Assembly (NCBI RefSeq): GCF_964340395.1 | Contig: NC_135551.1 | Span: forward strand, 24,623,003-24,687,002 | Origin: Glandiceps talaboti | Taxonomy: Eukaryota > Hemichordata > Enteropneusta > Spengelidae | Direction of reading: 5' to 3' | Length of the DNA: 64,000 nucleotides | Part shown: one piece after another, positions 29,257-43,071 of the stretch | How positions within the stretch are numbered: the first letter of the stretch is position 1 | Layout: each line of letters begins with the position of its first letter | Program-made: the position numbers and the translations under genes | Notes under the pieces: generated by a model | Database searches by the model: none | Told to the model about the DNA's origin: nothing | What the model saw: only the letters and a program-made list of their open reading frames with translations

Positions 29257-32200
29257 CTAAATTGATTTCATAGCCAACTCATTGCAATCATCAGCAACTT
29301 TGTATGTATCATTCCCTGCAGAATCGCTGGCTAGCTTTTTCTTCCTGTAAATGATAAGTGCATATTTTGAATAAAAATGAACTGGCAGGCAGGTAGACGG
29401 GTGCATGTACAGGTAGATAGGCAGCCCGGCAAGCTGGCAGGCAAGTAGATAGGTATGTATGTATGTATGTAGGTATGTATGTATGTATGTATGTATGTAT
29501 GTATGTATGTATGTATGTATGTATGTATTTATTTATTTATGTATGTAGTTAAACATGAAAGAGTGTAGTTCTAAAACATGGATCACGCACGACAGATCTC
29601 TTTCCAAGTTCAAAGACCTTGTACGATAACAGTCTTCTTGTGGTAAATTGGTACTCTGTTTAATCGTCTTTTATGAGGAAAACAAGTCATACTTTTATTA
29701 ATAATATTAGATTAGATTTTAAGTAGCGACTTTCCACACTACACCCAAAGCGGTTCGTAAGTATTATCCGTGGCATGCATGGCTCCAATACAACACAATG
29801 TCCTAGCATCAACTCCCTGGAAGAATCATTGTAGTCGCGCACTGTACGCGCATAGGATTGACACATTAATACTCAATCTCTATCCTACCAAGTCCCCAAT
29901 TTTACAGCTGGTTTTGATCGCAAAATCGTGGTTCAAATGTAACCAAAACAGAAGAAATACCAGTGGAAAGGAGGAAAGGACCAGGAAATTTCTTCATATT
30001 ACTCTTACTTTATTGTGCATTACGTTTCACATATTAACACCACCACCACCACCACCACCACCACCACCACCACCACCACCACCATCACCACCACCACCAC
30101 CATTTATAACTATTCCTGCCCTTGATATTGAAGATGTAATATATTAGTCTTTTGTTAACAAAGACTATATTATCTTTGACATGAAAGTCTCTTACTTTCC
30201 AAAACGTTCTCCTTCTTCCATAGTTTCAGGTAATTTCTTTCCACGAGTTTCTGGTAATGGAAGAATCAGAATCCCAGCAATGATTGCAGCGACACCAAAC
30301 ACTATGGCCGGCAAATTTTTCCAGAGTGATGACATTAGCAATAGCTGTGGTGCTACAATTCCACCAATACGGGCAAACATTGAACAAAGACCCACACCAA
30401 GTGATCTATGAATATAAAGAAAAGACCATTAGGTAAAAGCCACTAACACAAGATACGTTTAATAGTCTTGAGGCTATATACGCTGGGTTCGAATCTGAAG
30501 ATCTTTACTCCTATGCTTAATGAGAAATCATGAACCAACAGTTGTTCATGCAAATGACTAAACCCTGAATTGTTAGAATGACATAAACAGTGCATAGTTA
30601 GTGTCACAATAATCATGACAGATATACCACATTTGGACATTTTGTAACACCAGTGATTAATGACAATGACTGTTGTAATGACTATGTATGGATGGCATTA
30701 TTTGAATTTGTTCATCTTCGCTCCTTATTCAGTCGTGGGGTAATGATATATTTAGATTAAAACCCAACGGATAGCCTTTAAAATAGGTGTTTACCAAACC
30801 TACCCGTGCCCAGTTCTTAAGATTGCCATACGAAAGTTGTGCAGCATGTATAAGTATTTGAGATACCATGTCCATAGACAGACATACATTCAGGCACTGC
30901 TAAAAGATTTTAACTTTCCCCTTCGAACGGTAAAATGGTTTATAATCTTTATTCTCGTCTGATTGTATAGAGTAACCTGTGGACCTGTCTATAATATTTT
31001 CTTCGTTCGCTGTTTAGTGACCACATTTCAGGTCGGTGACATCTGAACGCTGGTGACTGACACCAGTCCATTGGGCGGCTACTACTTGTAAATGGGAAAA
31101 CTTAAAAAAAAATTGACTCCATTTTCCTTCCCAAAATTTGAAATGAATGACACATTTGAAACATTTACAGATAATAAACAAATAAAATTCCCCAAGGGAC
31201 CGGTGCCAGTCTGTGTTAAACCCATATGTTTGCGTGATTGTATCAAATATCGTTTTGCAATTTCGAATGTTATGTTTTTGTGAGTGGCCTATCCCAAGAT
31301 ATTAGTATCATACCTGGCAGGAGTGGGGAACAGCTCCGCAGTGTACACATACACCATACCAAATGAACACGTGATGGAAAATTTACTGATCATGGTGATT
31401 GTTATTCCAAGCCATAAATATTTCCCACCTGTAAATTCAAAATAAAAACGAGCCGTCAAAAATGTCATTACAAGACAGAAGATGGCGCTTTGTTTATTTT
31501 AATATAATGCCGTATTAGGGCTATTAAATTAGTAATTACAGCTTTAGAGAAGGAAAATTCACTTTTAATGTAATTTATGGCCATGGAGTCATGATGGGCG
31601 ATTGGTTAGCGTGGTCGGCTTAGAATCTTCAGATTGAAGGCCCCATCGACGCCGTTTGTTTCTGAATGGCTAAAGTCCTTGAGCCAATTTTGAACCATGA
31701 CTGTGCCTCAGTCAACCCAGCTGTATAATTGAGGGCCTGGTAGGATCGAGGTGAATTCTCCAATCCTATGCGCGTATAAAGGCTGCAATTGATTACATGC
31801 TCCTTAGGTAGTTGAGGAAGTATAAAGGGTTGTTGTACCGCTACAGATCGGGGCCAGGGGTAATAAAAATTGTAATGCGCTTTGAGCACCCAGACTATGT
31901 TGGAAAGCGCTATCTACAAACCAACATTATTTTATTAATTTTAATGTATTATAGTTGAAACTCAATGTTTGAGAAATCGAAAATCGTGTTCATATATCCC
32001 TCTTTTTATCTATGTCGTCTCTACTGCCCCCTAGCTCCCTTTCTGTCTATAGTTCTCCTTGGTTATCGGGTTTTCACATGATTTTTCCCTTGTCAGGAAC
32101 GATAAATGCAAATAATTGTCCCAATGCATTTTTGACCCAGTCATATTCTGTGACGTTCACCTGAATGGCTAAAATTTTACTTCTCTTTAGATGATACGAT

Positions 32201-35200
32201 GGTGAATTAAACTACTCACATGGTGGCACAAACGATGCAGTAATACAAGCAATACCTCCAATCACCATCGTATAAAACATAGACCAGCGTCGTCCCAAAC
32301 GACGATTATCCATTATGACGATACCAAGGAGATAGGCAGGGACTTCGACAGCACCAGCCAAAAAACAATTGACGAAATCATTCCCTCCAAGGTTAGATGT
32401 ATTGAAAGACAAACCGTAGTACACCAAAGTATTAGCAATCCTATTGAGACAAAAGGCAATACAACCTAGAGGGCACTCATCAGAGTACATACATCAACCA
32501 TCAATGAACAGTTAACGTGCCAAACCCATACATTCGTGTAATATATATGCTAACTTGATTTGATATGACAACAACGCTTGTTTTAAAATTCACTATGGGT
32601 TGCTATGGCAACCAGGGATCTACACCACATTATATTCGACTGGTCCTTGTTTCATATGTTTATTCAAGTCAAGTTGATATAAGGCCAAGATACTTTTTAG
32701 ATAAATTATCTTGCTATAAGAAACAGACAAACTAAAAAAAACCTGTTTGACAAACGTCTTGCAAATTTGATATTTATTTAACATTACCAGTGCACCTTCT
32801 TGATTGCATAGTTTGTGATACAGATTGTTCGTTGCCTAGCTGATTACACTACATACACGAGAATTGGTTGGAAGCATTTTTTGCTGCTACCAGACCGCCA
32901 TAAATGTTCTACTCATTAGTTCGACCCGTTCATAGCGAGACGTAGTGGCACACGAGTGCCATGTAATAATGTTCTTCAGTGACTCTTTCAATTCATAACG
33001 TCTGTATTAGAAACAGTCTTCTCAGTGAATGGTGTATGCTACGTATTTTTAAGACTGACCCTCTCAAACGTTAACAAATGATTCCCACACTATATACACT
33101 GTATTACTCACCAATTGTACACTAAAATAAGTGTCTTCTTTCTCATATTTGGTAATCGGAAAAGTTCGAAAACCAGAAATCTGCTTCCGCTAGCTGTCTC
33201 TTCCTTTCTCTGTAGCATTCACAAAGATTGAAATCAATATACAAATTAATATTCTAGAAAGTCTTTGCAAAACATATATCAAAGTTTTGACCATACGCGT
33301 CACCTTGTCCAAGGCAGTCAAAAGTACAACAGAATTTCATTTCGAACTAAATGGTTTCGGATATCAAAAGCAACGACCCTAGAGTTATTGAAGGTGTGTC
33401 ATTAATCTGAATGTTATCATATATATGAGCTTACTTTACACATTAATCAAACTTTTATCTGGCCTGTTTATTTGATGATCTAGAATGTTGATCCGTTATG
33501 TAACTTCTGAAACTCCTGAATTACCATCATGGCTTTTGTTCCAGCTCAGTTTATTAGTATTATCATGTTTTGGCTTGGGATTATTGTTGACCTTTCACCT
33601 CCAATCGCAAGGTCCTCATGCTAAGAATGGAAACTCACATTGTATTATCAAATATATATAGTATCGTTCAAGAATAAAATCGACTTTACAATACCCGTTG
33701 TTCATCTTCAATACTTGGTTTCCATGATTCATCAAAGATATCCTCGGGTAGGACCACTTTATTTACAGTAGCGAATTTCTCTATTATCTTTAAGGCTTTC
33801 CTATCTTTACCTGCAGATAACAACCATCTTGGAGACTCTGGTATGACCCTTTAAGAGGTGAATAGGGAAAATTAACAATTCATCATTAATATTCAGTATT
33901 GTATCCAAAATATGCATAACTTTAGGTTCACAGTGGGAATATGTATTGAAATGGTATTCTAGTGCAAATGGCTTCCTATTTTTATCATCATTATCGTAAA
34001 ATATATTATTTGGTCTCCAATATTATAAATTAAGTATAAAATGCGTACACAGCACTATGTAATCGTTTATATACTGCCATCAGTGATTTGCTTAGCCCTT
34101 GTCACGAGGCCAAAGATCGACATCTAAAAAGACAATCTAGCTCATAGCAGAGTGATAGACAAATAACAGAATTTGAAAGAGGTTGCAACTTTGAGTCTTG
34201 TTGTCAAATTGGATATGTCATTTAATGGAGAGTACATCTAGCTCCCGTAGTCACCTTTGTGTCAGGTTTGCATGATAACCGCCATTGCATGCCACAGATA
34301 TGACTGTCTATTGACGTGCGGGTGCAGGCACACTGACAGACGGACGGACTATAACGGGAGCCAGTCTCGGGTGGGGCTAAAAGAATATATTGGTAATTTC
34401 GGCAATCGATGTCTTTAGAACACGAACAGATAAACTGCTCCATATAATACTTACCACCAGTACGACACAAACAATATAGAAGGTACAGTAAGGACCAACT
34501 GCAGTATCCACCATGTACGAATAAAATATGCAAACAAGGCTAATAACATATAGCCTATACCAAAGAATACATTATACACCATTCCACAAATGGTTCGTTT
34601 GGATGGTCCAACCAGTTCAGTAACTATGAGGAAAAAAAGTTACTATTTCACTATAATAGTAAGCATTACAAGACTTTGAATCAATAAATACCATTGTGAG
34701 GTCACCGGAAGGTCACCGGCCAGGGAATGTATAACTATCTGGGGACTTCAACTGTCTGAAACTAATTATAGTTTTTACCAAAGTATTCTGACATGAACAA
34801 GGCCACTAGGCCATCAATATAATGCATCAAGACCAGGTTTTATTAGAGTCTGGTCTGCTTCTTTCTCTTTTAATTTTTGAATTCATCATGGTAAAATATG
34901 GCTTGTCCAGTTAGTTGTCTATCTGAAGTTGTATAAAATTAAATGTTCATCCAGGTTTGCGTCATAACGGTGAAAATGTTACATGTAAAAAGACATAATC
35001 ATACAGACATACTAATTATGTAAATTTGCCTTTCAATAATGTTTAGCATATGATTAACATATTTCAGTTTACAATATAATATAATGACTCACCTAAAACA
35101 AACCCAGCTAGATAAGTTCCATACATGTTAGCTCCAGTTAAAAATCGACAGAATGCAAATATGGCATAGTTTGGTGAAAATGCTTCGATGATTCCAACTA

Positions 35201-37627
35201 TTGTCACTAAGACAATGGAGACTATCAAACCTGGAATGCGACCAAACCTGGATGTACGCAAAAGGAAACACTTCGTTTTGTGCAGAATTGTTAAAAGGAA
35301 AACCCAGTCAGGATATATCTGCCTTCAGTACATTTTAGTTATTACTACTATTAACTTACATGCGATTTTGGGTAATAACATAGTACCTGGGTTGACTTAC
35401 TTAATTACTACTACTTTCATTCAGCCAATGTGGTATTATTTGTTCCTTGTTGCGATGAATTCGGAAGGAAACTTTGTTGTCAGTATAACATTTCCAAGGT
35501 GTGTTATTTTCATTTCACAATGTAGCTATCGCCACGTGCACTTCACGTCCACAATTGTTACTCGCAGCGTTGTATTTTGGAATTTTCTTGCAAGATTTAT
35601 GGGAACAATTAATTCCGGTGATGACATCGCAAGTAACCTAGTTGTCTTTAAGATCTATGTATTTGTCAAGACAAAGGGATAGTGGTAAATTCGTGTAATG
35701 CATATCCAGGTGACATGGTTGCAGATTGGATTGTTTAAAACCTCTATAAAATATCCGAGCAAAAGATTTGAAAATCTGAGGACATGTTTTGATATTAAGT
35801 AAACACCTTAAATACTATACACTTAATTCTTCGAATTTATCAGGAATATCTATCAAAGGAGTAATAAAATTTTGATATCGTGTTAATTGTTCTACCTGAA
35901 ACCTTTCTAATCAGTGGATGATCGCGAATTACAACCTGCACTTAAGTCTAAAGAAAACTGTTTGGTTCCGGTATAGCGACCCCCACTTAGGTTTTTTACT
36001 GCCGATCCTAAACTTTTCTTTTTGAAGTCTCGTGAGAAATAGTGGATGCGGAAACTGACATCAAGTTAAAAAGACAATTTAAAACTGTTCTTCCAATCTG
36101 TAATGGCTGTAGATCGGATGGGAAGAAACCAATAACACATAGACCATATGGAAAACAGCGGGACACAGAACTACCTGAACTAGACACTCACGCTTGACCA
36201 AAATATATCAACAAAATCTACCTACCCCACCTATTCTAAAATTAAGCGTATTCGAAACCACACATTTTTAAAGGTCTAATGGGCAATCGTTGATGGTCAC
36301 AGTAGTTACATTGTAACTGTTGACTGAAAGAAAATGTTCACAAAATGATATTCTTACTTGTCCAATACGATTCCATAGAAGATTGACCCGACCAGCAAAC
36401 CAGCCATGTAGCAAGAATTAGCCAACGCCGTTAGGTATGATCTATCACATACCAGATCAAACTTTGAAAAAAGGCAATTCACATACAAAATTGGGATGTA
36501 AATACAGAAATAAACAAGACTATTTTTTAAATTACTTGTCGTGTCATCAACAAAGTTAGGCATACACACTTGGTAGAAAATATATTTTGACGTTGGAATT
36601 CAAAACATGGCACTCTCAACATTGATCAAATATTATTTCATAATTATGTTGATCAGACATCTTCAACAAAACATTATGCAATTACATTCTGAATAACATA
36701 TGGAAATAAAATTAGCACCCCAAGCCAACGAAACACACCAATGAACGGTACAAGACACCATGGCCCAGCCCAGACCAGCCCAACGCAACGTAACGCAACA
36801 CAACACAACACAACAAAACACAATACAGCACAGCACAGCACAACAACAACACAACACAACACAACACAACACAACACAACACAACACAACAACACAGCAC
36901 AAAACATCACAATACAGCACAGTACAGCTTAGCACAACACAACACAACACAACACAACACAACACAACACAACAAAACACAACGCAACAACACAACACAG
37001 CACAGCACATCACAATATAGCACAGCAAAGTACAGCTTAGCACTACACAACACAACACAACACAACACAACACAACACAACACTTCACTTCACTTCCCCA
37101 GTTCACTTAGAATAACACAATAAACTGTGCTTGGAATGTAACAGAGCATTATATGTACAGAATAATATATAAATATCACATACCTCATGCGAGACTGTGG
37201 ACGTATACTGCGATGTATCGTACTCCCATCCATATTCACAAGTAAGTTTGGTGCTGTTATAAAAGTAACTCGTGTCTTTTTCAACCGAATAGATTATAGC
37301 ACCATTAAAGCTGACATTGAAACGTTGACATTGACTAAACGTAGATATCGGACCACATCCTATATCCGTCGTTTCTCTAGGAATGGTGATGTTTTTAACC
37401 AAGTCTGTACAGCTGGCAGTAGTGAAGTTACCAAGGCAAACTTGTTTACTTATTTCGTCTACGTTTGGTACTTTACACCAGAAGTCAGTCCCAGCAAAGA
37501 AGAATACTGGTACTATGGCGTAGTAGGCAGCAGGAATGGATATCATGCCAAGCAGAATATAGACCCGCTTCTGATAAGTTCCAAATTCTCCCAACAGATA
37601 TTTCAAAACGTCGTCAAACTGCAACAT
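29257..37627 (-). CDS. SLC22-type organic ion transporter B (10 exons, 585 aa)
   Basis: Minus-strand exons, 5' to 3': 37184-37627, 36358-36461, 35093-35247, 34455-34623, 33695-33848, 33112-33209, 32220-32440, 31314-31428, 30196-30405, 29257-29344. They sum to 1758 nt, a multiple of three, with consistent phases and GT-AG borders. The start is the ATG of [19 protein letters not shown]; the frame runs 16 codons further up to another ATG, but gene C begins at the same MLQF. Features include a long first extracellular loop with six or more cysteines and NFT/NIT glycosylation sequons, [27 protein letters not shown] and [14 protein letters not shown]. The MFS loop 2-3 motif is altered: GIVLDKFGRIP, with LDK where gene A has SDR. 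Predicted plasma-membrane transporter, substrate unknown. It is a close tandem paralogue of gene C and converges with gene A. Confidence 0.92.
29456..29540. repeat. (TATG)n microsatellite in intron 9 of gene B
   Basis: TATG array preceded by GGCAGGTAG-like degenerate units. Confidence 0.93.
29660..29950 (-). mobile_element. Degenerate copy of the tRNA-derived SINE (intron 9 of gene B)
   Basis: It shares gcgcataggattgacaca, ctatcctaccaagtccccaa and cgtggttcaaat with the copy at 40505-40872, in the same orientation. The tRNA-like head is missing or unrecognisable. Confidence 0.6.
30038..30102. repeat. (CAC)n microsatellite in intron 9 of gene B
   Basis: CAC triplet run with one CAT interruption. 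The proline-rich frame across it is incidental. Confidence 0.93.
30465..30783. mobile_element. Degenerate MITE related to 25621-25963, intron 8 of gene B
   Basis: The left end (gtcttgaggctatatacgct, then gggttcgaatct) and the right end (caacggatagcctttaaaa) are eroded versions of the inverted ends of the gene A element. Inside, aaatcatgaacc...gttcatgcaaatgac matches the reverse complement of about 25866-25905. TA flanks are at 30463-30464 and 30784-30785. Confidence 0.55.
31584..31925 (+). mobile_element. tRNA-derived SINE copy (intron 7 of gene B)
   Basis: The head, tggagtcatgatgggcgatt then ggttagcgtggtcgg, is tRNA-like with an A-box. The body includes ctcagtcaacccagctgtat and ggcctggtaggatc. 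The tail is gcgctttgagcac...ggaaagcgctatctaca. It matches the minus-strand copy at 40505-40872 along its length. The B-box is decayed in this copy. Confidence 0.78.
35947..36240. repeat. Dispersed repeat copy 1 (intron 2 of gene B)
   Basis: ctgttcttccaatctgtaat, ggctgtagatcgg, gaagaaaccaataacaca and the preceding ccgatcctaaactt block are nearly the same as at 43072-43440. No coding capacity or inverted ends are evident. Confidence 0.65.
36776..37082. repeat. (ACAAC)n pentanucleotide array in intron 1 of gene B
   Basis: About 300 bp of ACAAC units with CAGCACAGCA and similar variants, taking up over 40% of the 722-bp intron and ending about 100 bp from the exon 1 donor. The transcribed strand is (GTTGT)n. 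Cysteine-rich and Thr/Gln-rich frames here are artefacts of the repeat. Confidence 0.95.
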
Positions 37628-39246
37628 TTTCACAACTGAAAAGAGAATATGAAACACTTTTAGCTTTACCGTCACAGTACAGTGTGCATCAAAACAATAT
37701 TTCTGTCATCAGGGCATTTTCCTAAGGTGGAACGTGCAAAACATAGACACGTGATACCCCCCTCTCCCAATGTCCATCCGGGAACTGGATTACAAGCCAC
37801 ATAGAATAACAAGCCATTTCTACTAAATAATGCATACTTACATGTTCGCCAAAATAGGATGATATATTAACCAATATATATTTATGTGAACTTAAGCCCT
37901 AATTTTCGAATCTTACAGTCTTTAAATATAATACAAATTTTCATCACTGGAGTTAGAAGGATTACATGGGATGATTCGTTTGACCACTAAAGAAAAATAT
38001 CCACTACGTTAAAATTGGTTTTGTTGATACACGAGCCAGATATAAATATAACACACGTACTAAATAGAAACGGAATTCGAAAGTTACAGTATGCAGATAA
38101 GCCAAGTGATATGCTTAAATGCAAATTTATATGTTAATAACTATTAAACAGATGAAAGCAAGCCGGTTGTACATGCACCACACCCCGGTCCTTTGCCCCC
38201 CCCCCCCTCCCTCAGTTGATGGAAAGTGTTTTTTAGAATCTTTAGTTTTACTCGTTATAATTTCTCAATTATCTCACTATCCATTCTCTAATCTTACATA
38301 AATAATGAATGCTGAATAAATGGTTTCATTTAACGTCGATAATACTTGAAAACCATGTAAATGGTAATTCACACATGTCTTTTACTATTATAGAGATTTA
38401 TGTCGGCATGACAACAGTAAATGACATATGTTAGCCTTAACATAAAACACAACTAATATATTTCTCAACCATAGTGCAAGTTTAGTATTCTAGTGCCGTA
38501 TTTAGGGTCAAGGGATAATTTAGGGTCACATTACGATATGGGCCAATATTTCTATGTTTATTTTAGATTCCATGTAAATCAGACAGGTGGATATTTATAA
38601 TTTTGAACAATTAAGTAATGTGACAGTAATACGCAGACTATGACGTCCAGATATTATAAGTGAACCCGTTATATGTAAAACAAAAATATATGTTTGAAAA
38701 TATGCAAGGATTTGCTATGTACTGCCATTTTTGCTGGTCAAACTAAATTTGAACTCGTTAGCATAGAGCTTTATTTCCAATTGTTAGTTAAAATACCATT
38801 TGTATGTACAATACGTTTACTTATGTGGAAATATGAACTCGGTCGCTTGACCAAACTCTAGTCTCTGTACAATGGAATATCATTCACAAATGTCTCAGTG
38901 CAACGCAGACAGGTAGTAGGTATCCTAGCAGACTGACAGTACATTACATCATCTCCCTATCCCCATCCCCCGCGTCACCAACTCGACGATGATAGTACAC
39001 TAGACTAGACAAAAGAATGCTGCAGAAGCAGAATTGTATAAGTTTGTTGATAGTACGCTTTGTATCTCCCATTATACCTCCATGGTCCTCCATGTATCAA
39101 CTGTTACAGTAGCACATGTAATATTCAATGTACAACAGTTGTTGGAGTAACATGATGCATCACGGGTACGTAGACCCAGCTACCATCACCTGCACTTGTA
39201 CGCTGATATCAATGCATGGTTTGTGTAATTCAATCTAGGAAATACC
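37628..39246. other. 5' flank of gene B, no gene recognised
   Basis: AT-rich, with a C run near 38200. No exon-like stretch with homology to the families in this window. The gene B promoter must lie here or in the upstream 10 kb, but I cannot place it. Confidence 0.5.
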
Positions 39247-39649
39247 AGGTGCAGCCAACGAAACTGTTCGTTCAAAAAGCTGTTCGTACACGATTTTTCA
39301 GTCGGAGGGGATTTTTTGAATTGCTCAGTGGGAGGGAGATACAGGCCAGTGTTTCAGTGGGGAAACATTTTTTTAGTTGAGTGGGCAAGGGGAGAAGGTA
39401 AAAGTATGGACAATAGGTCATAATTCGAGTATTCGTGTATGCTGACGTGAGGAAAGGGGAGACTGATGAAGATATTTCTGGGTACGTAGTGGGTAGAAGG
39501 CAAACGGATCCAGTGGATGGGCACATACGAACAGCTTTCACTTTCCTCTTTAACCGTCAATATAAGTAGAAAGTATGTTAACATAGTCAATTAACATATT
39601 TTTTGTTTTTTCAAAAATAAAGGAGAAAATTGCCTCGTTGGCTGCACCT
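39247..39649. mobile_element. MITE with 15-bp perfect inverted ends and 7-bp target duplication
   Basis: AGGTGCAGCCAACGA at 39247-39261 and its exact reverse complement at 39635-39649. AAATACC directly flanks both sides (39240-39246 and 39650-39656), a perfect 7-bp duplication. The element is 403 bp and has no transposase. Overlapping minus-strand open frames are incidental. Confidence 0.85.
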
Positions 39650-39656
39650 AAATACC

Positions 39657-40504
39657 AATTGTAGAGTAAATAGGAACACTGTATGAAGAGGTATAGGTAC
39701 ATTGTACTCAAACGTACGCTATACCGAACTGGTGGGAATTTGTGTGGGTGGATTCATCGACAGTGTAGGATATTTACAACCACACAGGTCACATCAGCTT
39801 AATGTCCCGGGGTTATGCTCACAAAGGTAAAAACGAAAGAGTGTTTTGATTCATCAAACAACAAAACAAGTCTGTCTTGCGTATTCACTGTACCATGGCA
39901 TATTCACAAAAGCTGGCCATGGTCAGGAAAAAAGGGTAAAGTATTTAATGCCAAATTTATTGATATAAAATTAAGACTATTTCTGCAAGTATTTTGAGCA
40001 CATGGTGACATTCTAACAGATAAGGGATGAACAGAGTGACGTCTAGAATTTGTAGATAGTCCATCAAGTAATTAAAAACTGAACGCGTTTACTTTTTGCA
40101 AAATCGGTTGAAATTGTCCGCTTATTTTTCAATCTGTGTAGTCGATAGCGACAACACCGTCCCGGGCTTCTTGCTCACGTATACGGACAATAGCTACAGT
40201 CAAAGCCATGAGTCTCGTAACTCTAACATCAATCTTTATTTACATATCGATTTTTTTCTCGTGAAACGTGAGACTTGCCATAATTTACCACTGATGACTC
40301 CTAAAACTGGCAATAGGTTGTGATGTCATCAGCCATGTTAATGGAAAAAACATGATGCGTTTGACAGTCGCTAGAAATTCACGATGTACGATGTCAAACT
40401 ACGAACCAAAAGTGTTTTCAGAGTACTATTAAACATAAACCTGATGATCGCATAAAACATCGCGACCACTTTATCAAAATGTATAGTACGATAATAGTAT
40501 AGTA
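39657..40504. other. Intergenic, no gene recognised
   Basis: No recognisable coding sequence or repeat family. Confidence 0.45.
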
Positions 40505-40872
40505 ATAATAATGATAAAAATGTTAGGTTCTTATAAAGTGCTTTCCCACACCATGCTCAAAGCGCTTTACAATTATTACCCCTGGCTCAGATCAGAATGG
40601 CACAACGGCCCTTTAGTCTTCCTCAACTCCCCGGGAGCATACAATCCATTGCAGCCATTTCAGCGCATAGGATTAAAGCCTTCGCATATTGCAACCTACA
40701 TCCTACCAGGTCCCCAATTATACAGCTGGGTTGACTGAGGCACAGTCGTGGTTCAAATCTTGCCCAAGGACTTTAGCCACTCAGAACCAAACAAGAGGCA
40801 GAGACAGGGCTCGAACCTGCAACCTGTAGATTCCAAGCCGGTCACGCTAACCATTTACCCATCATGACTCCA
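40505..40872 (-). mobile_element. tRNA-derived SINE, best-preserved copy
   Basis: On the minus strand the head starts ggagtcatgatgggtaaatg, with an A-box-like tggttagcgtg (plus 40843-40853) and a perfect B-box GGTTCGAGCCC (reverse of 40807-40817). The body and the gcgctttgagcatgg...ggaaagcacttt tail follow. This internal RNA polymerase III promoter identifies a tRNA-derived SINE. Related copies are at 31584-31925 (+) and 29660-29950 (-). Confidence 0.85.
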
Positions 40873-43071
40873 CGTGGAGTACACATGGAAAATGCATTCA
40901 GCATGCAGTATAGCGTCAGTTCACACAAGTTTGTACTTTTCTTCATTTTTGCATGAATAAGTAACTTGTCTGTGTTACTTATATGTGTTTTTTGTAAATA
41001 GTGGAGTATTTGTCACTTTTGTAATTAATGGTCGTCTTCATTGTTCTTTTCCCAAAGAGATTAGTGTAGAGTAATGTCCATTTTTATGTAGTTATGTGTG
41101 AAGCAGCTTCATTGACACAACATCGCAAGTGTGTATCCTTTGTGAATATATACAAACTCAGGGCACTCAGATGTTAAAAAAGGGTGCGGTGACTCTGTTA
41201 CTATGTTCAGGGAGAACATTGGTACCGTGTGAGTGAACACATTCATGAAATTATAAAAGACTCGCCCTCGGCTGACGTCCGTGACCTCCATCAATTAGGG
41301 TGACCGTTGTTGTATAGGCTACCCTGCAAAGTAAATTGCCAACAGCAGTTTTGGGTATACAACACAAATAATCAAAATGTATTATGCCAACTTCTGATTT
41401 ACCTACATTTTACACTCGAAAGCAATTCTTCTGTGAATTGAATATGCGCCTGTACTCACTACGCAATGCAGTTATTTTCTTTAACACCGTGTGTACCGTT
41501 TCCAAAGGCAAAAACGGTTGAGCAAGTCACGTGGCGTGAGAGGTTTTGAACCTTGACCTAGCTTCGAACACATAGATTGAAGTATATTTTTCAAGGACTG
41601 AAACCCAGTGTAAATACTTACATATTTCTGTTTAGTTCCGCTGTACTTGATCCGTTTTCTTTCTAGGCACTGCCGCTGTATGTATTGCATAGAAGTTGTA
41701 AACCTGGAAACCCGAACGCGTGCTTCAGTGTTACCTTCACCTGAATACAATCACCTGCGAAGAAAAACATGAACAGTTCATTAACATAACTTACAGTTGT
41801 GCAGTTTGATTACTGTGTATATATCCGGGGAACTTCACGGCTCGAATTAAGTCTTGTTCATAGTTATACGACTTAATGTAGTTTCGTTACAAAACAAATA
41901 AGACATACCTCAATTACAGGAAGCAGGAAGGATATACAGTAGGGGGTGTTAATGTAATCGTGACCCAGTCTCAGCTCAGGTAGCTACTGGCTAGACTGAC
42001 AATAAAACGGTGACCATCTGATGAACCTAACATTTGATGTTTTCAGATGCAAATTATGTGTTCGATTACGGGTGGTGGCCGTTTCCATTTGTGCAAGTAT
42101 AAGCACGCAAGTACTTAGTTACTTGCATCGATCAAAACAACAAAAATTAGCAGAGAACAAAACTGCATTGTAGCAATAACAGCTGGCTGTTCGTGGCAGA
42201 GTGTGTATCGTTATTCAGATATCATGTTGTACAACAGGTTAAAATTTGGCATTTGAAATGGTTGAGTTCGAAGTTATAAAGATATATCTTCATGGATAAG
42301 TTTGAGTGGAGCGAACCGCGTTCGTGTCATGTGCTCGCCTCATCGAAGGCTAAATCGACTTGAAAGTTGACTATTGATACTTGACATTGTCAAAACTATA
42401 ACATTATATTAGCGGTTCATACAATAGTTTGCTATGCAATGGTGGTACAAACATTACGTCGATATGTCTGAAAATGATCGGGACCAAAGTCTCGGCATTA
42501 GAAGGATCGTGTTACCATTTCACTGTTTGGAAGAAATAACAACCTTACCTTCATGGTTCCAATGGATCTTATTGTACATGAATTACGAGTATTGTGTATA
42601 CGGCATACCCCCAGCATGGTTGCTCATAGCATGTATATTTGTAGTTGAAAACAAATGCAGTGTCCTCATGTCACCTACGATGTCACATGACCTAATACTA
42701 ATCGCTGGGGAAGGCGGGGCTTAATAAGAGCATAGATATGGTTTGAAGGTCTAAGTCTGAAAAGCTATGAGCGTTTTAACAATTATTTTCTCCATAAAGA
42801 GTCAGTCAGGGGAAGGGGTTTGTGTCATATCGATCATTGATCTTTCTTGCGTACGCGTACGCTAACTGGGAGGGAGTCATGGGTAATTTGCTTTTGTTCA
42901 TTAGTGAAATGGGCACAACCTACTAACCTCTTTCCTAGTTGAGCCCACCGTCGCCACCCCCATATTATGTTTATATTAAATACTGTATATAGAAGTGCGT
43001 GTAATTTCACACAGCTTAAATGTACCTATTAATTTTCACAGCCCGACATACATATATATATATTATTATTA
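40873..43071. other. Intergenic, no gene recognised
   Basis: The longest frame, 42434-42724 (+), encodes 96 residues with no recognised domain. I do not support it as a gene. Confidence 0.45.

Noticed and set aside
35188-35682. 164-aa plus-strand frame
   Set aside because: It runs antisense through exon 3 and intron 2 of gene B. No domain is seen.
36663-37106. Cysteine-rich 147-aa frame on the minus strand and Thr/Gln-rich frames on the plus strand
   Set aside because: They are translations of the (ACAAC)n array inside intron 1 of gene B.
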